Source of the DNA: an uncultured Selenomonadales bacterium
GTDB lineage: Bacteria > Bacillota > Negativicutes > Selenomonadales > Selenomonadaceae
Reading direction: 5' to 3'
Length of the DNA stretch: 50,540 nucleotides
NCBI GenBank assembly: GCA_947307055.1
Contig: CAMZHX010000016.1
Span: 1 to 50,540 of the forward strand
Positions within the stretch are counted from its first letter, which is position 1. Each line of letters opens with the position of its first letter. Below, piece after piece: positions 32,279 to 40,428 of the stretch. Both the position numbers and the translations under genes were made by a program. The notes below the pieces were generated by a model, which saw nothing but the letters and a program-made list of their open reading frames with translations, made no database searches and was not told the origin of the DNA.

Positions 32279-33544
32279 TTATGGAGTGACGACGAAATTT
32301 ATTTGCAAAAGAGCGGGTCTTGAGGCGGCGAAGACGGAATTTTTGAGCGAACCGAGCACGCGAGATAAATTTACAGTTTTTGAGCCGTCGAAATTTTTGA
32401 TTGAGCCGTCGACGTTCACGCTCCAAAGGTCAATCCAAGTCGGCAATTTGTAACCGCGTTCAGTTGGCATAATTTTTATTCGTACGAAGTTTAATTTCCC
32501 TTCAGCGAGTGATTTTTCGGGTGTCAGGGAGATTTTCAGCAAAAAACTTTGCGATTGTCTGTCATCTTTGAGCAAAGAGACGCGGACATCATTTTTTTCG
32601 CGCAAAATCCAATTTTCATCGCCATCGACAGCAAAAATTTCAATCTCGGTATCGAAATCGGACAAATCGAGCGGACAAGCTCCCAACGGCGGCTGATATT
32701 GCCAATTCAACATGAAAGAGGCGGCAGAATTGAAATTATCGAGTCCGAATTCCTTAGCGCGCCCGTCCAAGCCCAAAGTATCATCAGAATAAAAATTTTC
32801 AACGTCGCTAAGCTCAAAATTGGAAAAATCGCTAGGATTTTCAGTTAAATTTTCGGAGAGGAGCAAATAACCGGTATCATTGGGCAAAGTCTGCTGTTCA
32901 TTGAACTTTTGGAGGAAATTTTTAACAAAATCATCGCGCCCCATGATTAAAAGGTAAAACGGGCGGAAACGGTCGGGATTGTCCCAAGAATTGTAATTAA
33001 ATTTGGCGGCATTCAATCCCACGTCGAAAATATCGCCGTAGAAAGAATTTTTAATGCCGATAACCGCAACCGCTAAGTGATTCGCAAAAAATTTCTCGCG
33101 CAACTTCTGAGTGACGTTTGACCAATCGGATTCGCTCTCAAATAAATCCGTGACGATAATCGACAGGTGATTAGGGTCTGCGCGGTCGACGACGTTAGCG
33201 ACAGAGGTAATCAATTCGGTGTAAACATCGGGCGACGTGAATTTTCGATAATTAGCGCGGTCGAGCGGGTGAATCTGTTCGCCGAAGCTAAAAAAATTCG
33301 TCTCGCCCATTGCGCCGCATAAATCGCCGAGCAAATCGGGCAAAGTCAGATAAACATTGCCCGCCGCGAGGGTCGTAAAGCCCTTCATTGAAACGGTCGC
33401 GTCAAAATAAATATCCGTGTCGATTTTCTCCGGCGCAGTCAAAGCACTAGGCAAAGTTCCAGGCAAAGGCGGCACAGATTGAATTTTTTGACCGCAACCC
33501 GCTAAAAATATCGCCGCGCAGATGATTAACAAAAATTTTTTCAT
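32279..33544 (-). CDS. Lipoprotein with VWA-like N-terminal domain
   Basis: 421 residues. MKKFLLIICAAIFLAGC is a lipoprotein signal with Cys at 17. The mature part begins with a Pro-rich linker and then IDTDIYFDATVSMKGF, where D-x-T-x-S has the spacing of a metal-ion-dependent adhesion site (usually DxSxS). LSIIVTDLFE could supply the later Asp of a VWA fold. The C-terminal half is beta-rich with no known motif. The start overlaps the ilvN stop by one base, so it is probably co-transcribed with ilvN, although no metabolic link is apparent. Confidence 0.75.
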   Translation of the reverse strand: MKKFLLIICAAIFLAGCGQKIQSVPPLPGTLPSALTAPEKIDTDIYFDATVSMKGFTTLAAGNVYLTLPDLLGDLCGAMGETNFFSFGEQIHPLDRANYRKFTSPDVYTELITSVANVVDRADPNHLSIIVTDLFESESDWSNVTQKLREKFFANHLAVAVIGIKNSFYGDIFDVGLNAAKFNYNSWDNPDRFRPFYLLIMGRDDFVKNFLQKFNEQQTLPNDTGYLLLSENLTENPSDFSNFELSDVENFYSDDTLGLDGRAKEFGLDNFNSAASFMLNWQYQPPLGACPLDLSDFDTEIEIFAVDGDENWILREKNDVRVSLLKDDRQSQSFLLKISLTPEKSLAEGKLNFVRIKIMPTERGYKLPTWIDLWSVNVDGSIKNFDGSKTVNLSRVLGSLKNSVFAASRPALLQINFVVTP

Positions 33545-34044
33545 TACATCGCCTTAACGGGAATCGGGCCGCGTGAAAGTGCAATCGTCCCGGTGCGAGC
33601 AATCTCGACAATCTCATAATCGCTCAAGACTTCGCAAATGGCGTCGATTTTATTCTGACTGCCCGTCAACTCGATAACAACATTTTCGCTGGTAATGTCG
33701 ACGATTTGCGCGCGGAAAATATCGACGACGCTAACCAAATCTGCGCGGGTCTGCTTATTCGCCCGAACTTTAATCATAACGAGTTCGCGCTCAATCGAAG
33801 GCGACTTGCTAAGATTAACAATTTTAATCACGTCGATAAGTTTCGACAGCTGATTGACAACCTGGTCAAGCTCGTTTTCCGATTCGACGCTGACAACAAT
33901 ATTTATGCGCGTGACTGACGGCTCTTCGGTATAGCCCGCCGAAATGCTCTCAATGTTGAAGGCGCGACGGCTGATAAGTCCTGAAACGTGCGCCAAAACG
34001 CCGGGCTTATTCTCAACCAAGACCGCTAAAAAATATTTCTTCAA
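33544..34044 (-). CDS. ilvN: Acetolactate synthase small (regulatory) subunit
   Basis: 166 residues from a TTG start with AGGGAGG upstream. An N-terminal ACT domain (FLAVLVENKPGVLAHVSGLISRRAFNIESISAG) binds valine for feedback inhibition, and a C-terminal ALS_ss domain follows (VMIKVRANKQTRADLVSVVDIFRA, VIELTGSQNKIDAICEVL). It activates IlvB for branched-chain amino-acid synthesis. Normally next to ilvB in one operon; here the two are separated by a plus-strand lipoprotein gene. Confidence 0.95.
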   Translation of the reverse strand: MKKYFLAVLVENKPGVLAHVSGLISRRAFNIESISAGYTEEPSVTRINIVVSVESENELDQVVNQLSKLIDVIKIVNLSKSPSIERELVMIKVRANKQTRADLVSVVDIFRAQIVDITSENVVIELTGSQNKIDAICEVLSDYEIVEIARTGTIALSRGPIPVKAM

Positions 34045-34066
34045 GTTAAATCCTCCCTAAATTCTA

Positions 34067-34095
34067 TTGAAAAATTGTCGGACTTTTTATATAAT
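34067..34095 (+). promoter_or_regulatory. Promoter of the solute-binding lipoprotein
   Basis: TTGAAA (34067-34072), a 17-base spacer and TATAAT (34090-34095). Confidence 0.82.
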
Positions 34096-34100
34096 GCGAC

Positions 34101-34117
34101 TTGTCAATTACTGACAA
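34101..34117. promoter_or_regulatory. Candidate operator TTGTCAattacTGACAA
   Basis: Perfect six-base arms around five bases start six bases after the -10 box, so a bound repressor would sit on the transcription start of the solute-binding gene. It also lies upstream of ilvN, which is divergent. Confidence 0.6.
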
Positions 34118-34141
34118 ATAATTCTAAAGAGGTGTTCCTAT

Positions 34142-35026
34142 ATGAAAAGGATACTCGGCATATTACTAGCACTTATTGTCATGCTGGCCTGCGTGGGTTG
34201 CGGCGGCGGAGATAAGCCCGCCGATAAGCCTGCCGATAAACCGGCTGCTCCTGCGGAAACCGAGCAGAAGTCGGACAAAGTCGGTGCACTTATGCCAATC
34301 GGTTTGGACGAGGAAGGCTATAAACGCTGGACGAAAGACATTGCTAAAAACGAAGGGCAACCCGCCGGCTATGCCGCCCCGAATACCGTAGTCTTCTTCA
34401 ACGATATTAAATCTATGGTGTTGGCTCTCGAATCCAAACAGATTGACCGTTTCGCGACTAGCAAAATAGTTGGCAATTACCTCGTGGCGCACAACGATAA
34501 ACTCAAACTCATCGACGACAACTTCAAGCCCATTTTAGGCTACTCGATGGCTATGCAGGAAAAAGACGAGGCGCAAATCGAAGAGATTAACAAAGCTATT
34601 CAAGCTATGAAAGATGACGGCACGCTCGCTAAAATCGTTAAGGAAAACGTATCAGATTTAGCCGGCAATGACCCTGTTGCGACGCCCATTCCTGTTATCG
34701 ACGGCGCAGAGACAATTAAAGTTGCTGTGACGGGCGATAGACCTGCTATGGACTGCATTCTTGCCAACGGAACTCCTGCCGGTTTCAACATTGCATTTTT
34801 GAGCGAACTCGGCAAGCGCATTAACAAGAATTTTGAAATTATCGACGTTGATTCCGGTGCTCGTAGTGCTGCGCTGGCTTCCGGGCAAGTCGATGCGCTG
34901 TTCTGGGTTGTCGGCACTTACGACAAAGACGGAAAAGCTTTGCCCTATCCGCTCGACAGCATGGAAGGCGTTGCGACTTCGATTCCCTACCTCATGGACA
35001 GTCGCGTTGGTGTAGCGTTGAAGTAA
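34142..35026 (+). CDS. Solute-binding lipoprotein, SBP_bac_3-like
   Basis: 294 residues. The lipoprotein signal ends VMLACVGC with Cys at about 20, followed by a linker with three DKPA repeats. Two lobes of a periplasmic binding protein fold are visible (GYAAPNTVVFFNDIKSMVLA; TIKVAVTGDRPAMDCILANG; PAGFNIAFLSELGKRI; ALASGQVDALFWVVG). These resemble amino-acid ABC receptors, although the order suggests one and a half domains. No permease or ATPase is adjacent. Position between ilvB and ilvN hints at an amino-acid ligand, but this is weak. It carries its own promoter, candidate operator and terminator. Confidence 0.82.
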   Translation: MKRILGILLALIVMLACVGCGGGDKPADKPADKPAAPAETEQKSDKVGALMPIGLDEEGYKRWTKDIAKNEGQPAGYAAPNTVVFFNDIKSMVLALESKQIDRFATSKIVGNYLVAHNDKLKLIDDNFKPILGYSMAMQEKDEAQIEEINKAIQAMKDDGTLAKIVKENVSDLAGNDPVATPIPVIDGAETIKVAVTGDRPAMDCILANGTPAGFNIAFLSELGKRINKNFEIIDVDSGARSAALASGQVDALFWVVGTYDKDGKALPYPLDSMEGVATSIPYLMDSRVGVALK

Positions 35027-35048
35027 TTCGCGAAAATAATCCGACAAG

Positions 35049-35076
35049 CAAGCACTCTCAACGGGTGCTTGTTTTT
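35049..35076 (+). terminator. Terminator of the solute-binding gene
   Basis: CAAGCAC (35049-35055) pairs with GTGCTTG (35065-35071), followed by five T. Its T-run touches the ilvB stop. Confidence 0.9.
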
Positions 35077-36763
35077 AATTGCCCAAAACCATTTGGTCTA
35101 AACGCTTGCCGCCCGGCACCATAGGAATAACGTTTTCTTCTTCCGGAACGTAAACGTCAATGAGCGCCGCGCCCTTTGAAAACATTATCTCAACTAAATC
35201 GTCTTCTAATTCGTGCGCCTTAGTCAGCCGATAGCCGCGAATGCCCATAGCTTGCGCAATCTTCACGAAGTCGCGCTTATATTTGAGTTCGGAGGCGGAA
35301 TAGTGATGATTGTAGAAAAGGCGTTGCCACTGCCCGACCATGCCCAAAATAAAATTGTGGACGATAACAATTTTAATGTCGATGTTGTTGTCGGCAATCG
35401 TGGCGAGTTCCTGAATATTCATCATGATAGAGCCGTCGCCGGTGAACAGCACGACATTTTTATCAGGGCAAGCCAACTTCGCGCCCATAGCCGCCGGCAG
35501 TCCGAATCCCATAGTGCCCAGCCCGCCCGAAGTCAAAAATTGGCGCGGCTTGCGAGCTTTAAAGAATTGCGCCGCCCACATTTGATGTTGTCCAACGTCA
35601 GTCACGGCGATTGTATTATCGTCGCAAATGTTGCTAATTTTGCTGATGAGCGCGCCGGGCTTAATCGCGTCGCCTTCGTCCTGCCAATCGAATGGGTGCT
35701 CCAAACCTTTTTCAATGGCTTGAGACTTCCACGCCGAAAATTTTTCTGCAAAGTTTGTCCGCGATTCGTCGAGCTTACTTTTGAACATAGGCAACGACTC
35801 GCGCAGGTCGCCCAAAACTTTCAAATTGGCTTGAACATTTTTATTGACTTCGGCGGGGTCAAGCTCGAAATGTACAATCTTAGCATTCGGCGCAAAATCT
35901 TTGACGCGCCCCGTAACCCTATCGCTGAATCTCATTCCGATACACAACAACAAATCGCAAGTTTGAATCGCCATGTTCGCGCCGTATGAACCGTGCATAC
36001 CCGCGAAGCCTAAAAAGCCGTCGGTATTTGCGTCAATGCAACCCAAGCCCATAAGCGTTGAAGTCGACGGGCAACCCAATCGCGCCAAAATCTTCCGCAA
36101 GTCGCTTGAAGTCTCGGAACCTGTCACGCCGCCGCCAACAAAAATCAGCGGGCGTTGGCAAGCCTCGACGGCTTTTATAACTTCGTCAACTGCGATTTCC
36201 ACGACGGGATATTTGCCGCTGTAGCCAAGCAGATTTATTCTGTCGGGGTATTCAAAATCAAATTCGGTGTTGAAAACGTCGGCGGCAATGTCAATCGACA
36301 CAGGACCAGGACGACCCGTCCGCGCTATGAAAAACGCTTCCTTGACAATGCGCGGCAAGTCGTTCACGTCTTTGACAAGGTAGTTATGTTTGGTAATGGG
36401 CGTAGTGATTCCGTAAACGTCGACCTCTTGAAAAGAATCTTTGCCGATAGCGGGATTGGCGACCTGCCCTGTTATGCAAACCAGCGGAATTGAATCCATA
36501 TTTGCAGTCGCAATGCCCGTGATTAAATTCGCCGCGCCGGGTCCCGAAGTTGCGATAACTACGCCGACTTTGCCGCTTGCACGAGCATAGCCGTCCGCCG
36601 CGTGAACCGCGCCTTGCTCATGTCCCGTCAAAATGTTCGGGAACTCCATTTTATAAATCTCGTCGTAAAGTTTCAGCACGACGCCGCCAGGGTAGCCGAA
36701 AACCAATTCAACGCCCTCATTTTTCAAGCTCTCAAGTAAAGCTCGCGCTCCATTCATTCTCAA
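35075..36763 (-). CDS. ilvB: Acetolactate synthase large subunit
   Basis: 562 residues. A ThDP enzyme condensing pyruvate to acetolactate, or pyruvate with 2-oxobutyrate. The N-terminal domain has VFGYPGGVVLKLYDE with the catalytic Glu in LTGHEQGAVHAADGYAR; the ThDP-binding motif is GDGSIMMNIQELATIADNN, and RQFLTSGGLGTMGFGLPAAMGA precedes it. The TTG at 36763 has GGAGGG at normal spacing; an ATG two codons later has the site 14 bases away. Its promoter is at 36796-36824. No leader-peptide attenuator or T-box is visible in the short upstream gap. Confidence 0.97.
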   Translation of the reverse strand: MRMNGARALLESLKNEGVELVFGYPGGVVLKLYDEIYKMEFPNILTGHEQGAVHAADGYARASGKVGVVIATSGPGAANLITGIATANMDSIPLVCITGQVANPAIGKDSFQEVDVYGITTPITKHNYLVKDVNDLPRIVKEAFFIARTGRPGPVSIDIAADVFNTEFDFEYPDRINLLGYSGKYPVVEIAVDEVIKAVEACQRPLIFVGGGVTGSETSSDLRKILARLGCPSTSTLMGLGCIDANTDGFLGFAGMHGSYGANMAIQTCDLLLCIGMRFSDRVTGRVKDFAPNAKIVHFELDPAEVNKNVQANLKVLGDLRESLPMFKSKLDESRTNFAEKFSAWKSQAIEKGLEHPFDWQDEGDAIKPGALISKISNICDDNTIAVTDVGQHQMWAAQFFKARKPRQFLTSGGLGTMGFGLPAAMGAKLACPDKNVVLFTGDGSIMMNIQELATIADNNIDIKIVIVHNFILGMVGQWQRLFYNHHYSASELKYKRDFVKIAQAMGIRGYRLTKAHELEDDLVEIMFSKGAALIDVYVPEEENVIPMVPGGKRLDQMVLGN

Positions 36764-36795
36764 ATTTATTTCCCTCCCTAAACTTAGTGCTGTTG

Positions 36796-36824
36796 ATTAT
36801 ACAACGAATAGCGCAAGTTGCCAA
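36796..36824 (-). promoter_or_regulatory. Promoter of ilvB
   Basis: On the minus strand TTGGCA (36824-36819), a 17-base spacer and TATAAT (36801-36796). Confidence 0.85.
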
Positions 36825-36850
36825 CAAAAAAAGCCGCCAACTTGACGGCT
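36825..36850 (-). terminator. Terminator of the ahbA-ahbB transcript
   Basis: On the minus strand AGCCG (36850-36846) pairs with CGGCT, followed by seven T. It abuts the ilvB -35 box. Confidence 0.75.
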
Positions 36851-36852
36851 CG

Positions 36853-37329
36853 TCATTCGCAAAAATATTTCATACCGGTTTTTTTCCATTCCTTTTTGGT
36901 GTAGAGGATTTTGTAATTGGTGACGCCCGTCAAGCTAGAAAGTTCGCCGATAAATTTTTCGCATTCGTCGCGGGTTTTAGCGTGAATCATTGTATAAAGA
37001 TTATAATTCCAATTCGGCACGGGCGTCCTATCGTAGCAATGCGAAACTGCCGCGTGATTGCTCATAATCTGCGCGGTTTGGTCGAGTTTATCGGGCGCGA
37101 CCTGCCAAGCGCATAGAGCATTTGCATTGAAGCCAACTTCGCGATGACGGAGGACGGCTCCCATTTTGCGAATTTTCTTTTCCTCGACAAATTTTCTTAC
37201 ACGTTGCAGAAATTCTTCCTCGCTTATGCCGACGCGCGCTGCCAAAATTTTATACGGCTCCTCGCACAGCGGGAAATCTTCCTGCAACGCCTTGATTATT
37301 TCCTTATCCCGCTCACTTAAAATTTCCAA
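36853..37329 (-). CDS. ahbB: Siroheme decarboxylase subunit AhbB (Lrp/AsnC-like)
   Basis: 158 residues from a TTG start with GGAGGG six bases upstream. An N-terminal helix-turn-helix (SERDKEIIKALQEDFPLCEEP, VGISEEEFLQRVRKF) precedes an RAM/AsnC-like domain (MGAVLRHREVGFNANALCAWQV, HAAVSHCYDRTPVPNWNYNLYTMIHA). The HREVGFNAN and CYDR-NWNYNLYTMIH stretches are typical of AhbA/AhbB/NirDL-type proteins, which decarboxylate siroheme to didecarboxysiroheme in the alternative heme pathway, not of regulators. It is paired with ahbA. AhbC and AhbD are not in the window. Confidence 0.88.
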   Translation of the reverse strand: MEILSERDKEIIKALQEDFPLCEEPYKILAARVGISEEEFLQRVRKFVEEKKIRKMGAVLRHREVGFNANALCAWQVAPDKLDQTAQIMSNHAAVSHCYDRTPVPNWNYNLYTMIHAKTRDECEKFIGELSSLTGVTNYKILYTKKEWKKTGMKYFCE

Positions 37330-37344
37330 GTCCGACCCTCCGAG

Positions 37345-37803
37345 CTATTGGAGTTTGAACTGCACATTGATTTTGTATTTCTTATTCGCCTTGAGTTTAA
37401 TCATATCTTCGACGCCGCGCAGAGACCGAATCTCCGCCAAAATATTTTTCTCGTATTCGGGGCTTGGCGTCAGTAGCGTAAACCACAAATTATAAACGCC
37501 TTCGCGCTCGTAATTATGAGTTGCGCCGGGATATTTGTTGACGGCTTCGGCTACCGCGCACAACTCCGACGGCTCGACCTTCAGCGCGATTAGCGTTCCG
37601 TGATAGCCCAGCCGATTTGAATCGAAAAACGTCCCTATCCTGCGCAGAAACCCTGCCGCTTTGAGTTCGCGCAGTCGTGCCAAAACTGTAGCTTCGTCCG
37701 TGCCGAGTCGCCTTGCCATTTCCGCGAACGGATGACTGCAAATGGGTATGTCGCCCTGCAAGAGGTTCAACAGAGCTTTGTCAAATGTCGAAAGCCTCGT
37801 CAT
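37345..37803 (-). CDS. ahbA: Siroheme decarboxylase subunit AhbA (Lrp/AsnC-like)
   Basis: 152 residues from the ATG at 37803, which follows GGAGGAGAG; an extension of eleven codons lacks a site. The winged helix (STFDKALLNLLQGDIPICSHPFAEMARRLG) is followed by the ligand domain with RRIGTFFDSNRLGYHGTLIALKV and HNYEREGVYNLWFTLLT. It forms a heterodimer with AhbB in known systems. Sixteen bases separate the two genes, and engB lies 53 bases upstream. Confidence 0.88.
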   Translation of the reverse strand: MTRLSTFDKALLNLLQGDIPICSHPFAEMARRLGTDEATVLARLRELKAAGFLRRIGTFFDSNRLGYHGTLIALKVEPSELCAVAEAVNKYPGATHNYEREGVYNLWFTLLTPSPEYEKNILAEIRSLRGVEDMIKLKANKKYKINVQFKLQ

Positions 37804-37856
37804 ATTAAACTCTCCTCCTGCGCCGCCTACGCTCAACGGCGCAATTTTTGTTGGAG

Positions 37857-38474
37857 CTATTTTATCAAAGACTTTGCGATAACGTCAAGCAATTCTGAAC
37901 GACCTTCATTTTTTATCGACGAGTACGGCAGGATAGAATCATCGTCGACGCCCAGAGAATTTTTTATAACGTTGAGATGTTTTTGGCGTTCGGTTTTGCC
38001 GAGTTTATCAGACTTAGTCGCGACGACCAGCACAGGCAAATTTTTTTCTACGAGGCTTGCAAATGATTTCAAGTCGGACTCTTGCGGCGGGTGGCGCATG
38101 TCGATTAGTTGGCAAACGAATTTAATATCGCGGCGGCTCGAAAGGTATTCGTCAATAAATTTCGCCCAAAGTTTGCGATTGGTCTTGGAAGTTTTCGCAT
38201 AGCCGTAGCCGGGCAAGTCGACGAGATAAAATTCGTGGCGGGCGTCGTCCGGAGTTTTCAAGGTGACACGGAAAAAATTTATCGTTTGAGTTTTGCCGGG
38301 CGTCCCCGATGTCCGCGCCAAAGCTTTCCTATTAGTCAGAGAATTTATCAACGACGACTTGCCGACATTCGACCTGCCAACGAAGACAATTTCGGGCAAA
38401 AGTTCTTCGGGGCAACTTTTCCTGCTCACCGCCGAAGTAATATATTCGCTCCTTATGACTTTAATTTCGTCCAT
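37857..38474 (-). CDS. engB: Ribosome biogenesis GTPase EngB (YsxC/YihA)
   Basis: 205 residues from the ATG at 38474 with GGAGG seven bases upstream; an in-frame extension of 28 codons reads through the upstream hairpin and is rejected. GTPase motifs: G1 GRSNVGKSS, G2 in TSGTPGKTQTINFF, G3 DLPGYG, G4 TKSDKL, G5 SSIKNEG. It is required for late 50S assembly in Firmicutes, where it often follows lonA or clpX; neither is here. Confidence 0.96.
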   Translation of the reverse strand: MDEIKVIRSEYITSAVSRKSCPEELLPEIVFVGRSNVGKSSLINSLTNRKALARTSGTPGKTQTINFFRVTLKTPDDARHEFYLVDLPGYGYAKTSKTNRKLWAKFIDEYLSSRRDIKFVCQLIDMRHPPQESDLKSFASLVEKNLPVLVVATKSDKLGKTERQKHLNVIKNSLGVDDDSILPYSSIKNEGRSELLDVIAKSLIK

Positions 38475-38499
38475 GTCATTTCCTCCATAGATTATGGCA

Positions 38500-38550
38500 A
38501 AACGAATCCCCCGTGCAGGTCTCCACAATTCTGCGCGGGGGTCTTCGTTT
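38500..38550. terminator. Long GC-rich hairpin upstream of engB
   Basis: AAACGAA, CCCCCG and GCAG pair with CTGC, CGGGGG and TTCGTTT in nested order, giving close to 17 base pairs with small bulges. It lies 80 bases past the aldo/keto reductase stop and 26 bases before engB. Most likely a terminator or read-through valve; the T-content after the stem is modest in both directions. Confidence 0.55.
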
Positions 38551-38629
38551 GTGAGCACGATGCTGAGTATTTACTGTGTGGTGTATTCTTGCGCTGAAAA
38601 TTTATCACACAATTATTATTTTGTCAATC

Positions 38630-39538
38630 TCACCAGTTCTCGAAGCGGCGATTCTTATTCAAGCCGCGAATTAAATTCATATCGTCCGCCGTCAACTCGA
38701 AATCGAACACGTCAAAATTCTCCGCAATGTGGTTTTTATTCGCCGAGCCAGGAATCACAACATAACCCGCTTGCAAGTGCCAACGCAAAATAATCTGCGC
38801 GGGCGACTTGGAATATTTTTGCGCAAGCTGTTTGATTGTCGCGTCGGAGAAAATTTTCCGTGTATTGCCGCGCCCGCCGAAGGGATACCAACTCTCGACG
38901 ACTGCGCCATATTTCGCGACGTAGCTTTGAAGATTTTCGTTCTGATAGTAAATGTGATTTTCATTCTGAACTACGGCGGGCATAATTTCGGCGATATTTT
39001 TAATCCGGTCGAAGTCGTGCGGCGTGTAGTAATTTGAAATGCCAATCGAGCGAATTTTTCCCGCACGAACTCCACGCTCCAAAGCTTTGTAAACTTCCTC
39101 GTCATTGTAGCCGGGTTGGTGAATCAACATTAAGTCGACGTAATCAAGATTCAAATTTTTTAGCGAATCGTCAATCGCCTTGTCTGGGGAATTGTAAGTG
39201 CTCGGCATAATCTTCGACGTGATGAAAATTTCCTCGCGGGTAGCAATGCCGTCAGCAATCGCCCTTTGCACGCCGCGCCCGACCCCGACTTCATTGCCAT
39301 AATAACGCGCCGTGTCAATCAATCGGTAGCCTACCTTCAGCGCGTAGTAAACGCAATCCTCTGCCGTATCGTCGTCGAGCGTCCACGTTCCCAAGCCAAG
39401 TCGCGGCATTTTGTAGCCGCTGTTCAAAGTCACAAAATCATTTTTCATTTCCGGTTGAGTCTCCTTTTGCGCAGCGCACGCGCTGAAAAAATTCACGAAC
39501 ACCGCGCAGATTATCAGCATAAAAATTTTCTTAAACAT
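38630..39538 (-). CDS. Aldo/keto reductase with lipoprotein-like signal
   Basis: 302 residues. The N-terminus MFKKIFMLIICAVFVNFFSAC resembles a lipoprotein signal with Cys at 21, although the residue three before Cys is Phe, which is unusual. The remaining TIM barrel is complete: MPRLGLGTWTLDD, the catalytic Asp and Tyr in RLIDTARYYGNE, Lys in FITSKIM, His in MLIHQPG, and the NADPH-binding end ILRWHLQAGYVVIPGSANKNHI. Export of an NADPH enzyme is odd; other bacteria also have predicted exported homologues. It starts three bases after larB, so the two are one operon. Confidence 0.88.
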   Translation of the reverse strand: MFKKIFMLIICAVFVNFFSACAAQKETQPEMKNDFVTLNSGYKMPRLGLGTWTLDDDTAEDCVYYALKVGYRLIDTARYYGNEVGVGRGVQRAIADGIATREEIFITSKIMPSTYNSPDKAIDDSLKNLNLDYVDLMLIHQPGYNDEEVYKALERGVRAGKIRSIGISNYYTPHDFDRIKNIAEIMPAVVQNENHIYYQNENLQSYVAKYGAVVESWYPFGGRGNTRKIFSDATIKQLAQKYSKSPAQIILRWHLQAGYVVIPGSANKNHIAENFDVFDFELTADDMNLIRGLNKNRRFENW

Positions 39539-39541
39539 GGT

Positions 39542-40306
39542 TCACCTCGCACGATTTATTTTGGAAGCAAGGACGCCCGCGCCAAAGCCGTTATCAATAT
39601 TGACGACGCCGACGCCCGACGCGCAACTATTGAGCATGGCAAGCAGAGCCGCTAAGCCTTGAAACGACGCGCCATAACCGACCGAAGTTGGCACCGCGAT
39701 TACCGGACGATTCGTGAGGCCGCCGACTACGCTAGCCAACGCGCCCTCCATGCCCGCCACGACGATTGTCACATTAGCGGAAGTGATTTTATCAATGTGT
39801 GCGAAAAGTCTATGAATGCCCGCTACGCCGCAATCGTAACAAGTCTCTACGGCATTGCCCCAAAGATACGCGGTAAGGCGAGCCTCTTCGGCGACGGGGA
39901 CATCACTTGTGCCGGCCGTCACGATTAGAATTTTTTTCTGGTCGTCGCGATTCAAAGTCTTATCGCGGTCAACGTAAATCATGCGCGCTGTCTCGTCGAA
40001 AATCGCGGCGGGAATTTCATCGCGCAGGAAGTCGAATTGCTCACGAGTTGCGCGGCTTGCAATCAAATTGCCCGTGCTCCGTTCGTAGAGATTTTTGAAA
40101 ATAATTTTGAGTTGCTCTTTAGTCTTGCCTGGCGCGTAGACGACTTCGGGGAAACCTTGCCGGAGTTCGCGTCCATGATCAATCGTAGCAAAGCCGAAAC
40201 TTTCCGTCGCCAATGAAAAATTTTTCAGCTCGGCAAGAACTTTTTCCTCAGCGACTTCGCCCGTCTTGTATCGCCTTAGGAGTTCAAGCAAAATTTTTTC
40301 AGTCAT
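39542..40306 (-). CDS. larB: Nickel-pincer cofactor biosynthesis protein LarB
   Basis: 254 residues from the ATG at 40306, with GAGGTG six bases upstream. LarB carboxylates and hydrolyses nicotinic acid adenine dinucleotide, the first step to the nickel-pincer cofactor of lactate racemase-type enzymes. The N-terminal part has FATIDHGRELRQGFPEVVYAPGKT; the C-terminal PurE-like domain has ILIVTAGTSDVPVAEEA, CGVAGIHRL, VVAGMEGALASVVGGL and VIAVPTSVGYGAS. larA, larC and larE are not adjacent. Confidence 0.93.
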   Translation of the reverse strand: MTEKILLELLRRYKTGEVAEEKVLAELKNFSLATESFGFATIDHGRELRQGFPEVVYAPGKTKEQLKIIFKNLYERSTGNLIASRATREQFDFLRDEIPAAIFDETARMIYVDRDKTLNRDDQKKILIVTAGTSDVPVAEEARLTAYLWGNAVETCYDCGVAGIHRLFAHIDKITSANVTIVVAGMEGALASVVGGLTNRPVIAVPTSVGYGASFQGLAALLAMLNSCASGVGVVNIDNGFGAGVLASKINRAR

Positions 40307-40326
40307 ACAGTTCACCTCGCCGCTAC

Positions 40327-40355
40327 AATAAATCATAAAGCGTACTATAAGTCAA
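40327..40355 (-). promoter_or_regulatory. Probable promoter of larB
   Basis: On the minus strand TTGACT (40355-40350), a 17-base spacer and TTTATT (40332-40327). Confidence 0.55.
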
Positions 40356-40380
40356 ACCTAATTAGCAAAAATTGCGCATT

Positions 40381-40420
40381 AAAAAAGCGGCGCGGGGTTT
40401 GAAGGTTCGCGCCGTTTTTT
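40381..40420. terminator. Bidirectional terminator
   Basis: CGGCGCG (40388-40394) pairs perfectly with CGCGCCG (40408-40414), with six A before and six T after, so it works for both strands. It ends the amidase-GerMN operon on the minus strand. Confidence 0.92.
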
Positions 40421-40428
40421 GCAAAGGC

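Noticed and set aside
36764..36852. T-box or leader-peptide attenuator for ilvB
   Set aside because: The only hairpin is upstream of the ilvB promoter and belongs to the ahbAB transcript; no T-box signature is present.
36853..37803. Two Lrp/AsnC transcription regulators
   Set aside because: The adjacent pair and the HREVGFNAN/NYNLY-type motifs fit AhbA/AhbB siroheme decarboxylase better.
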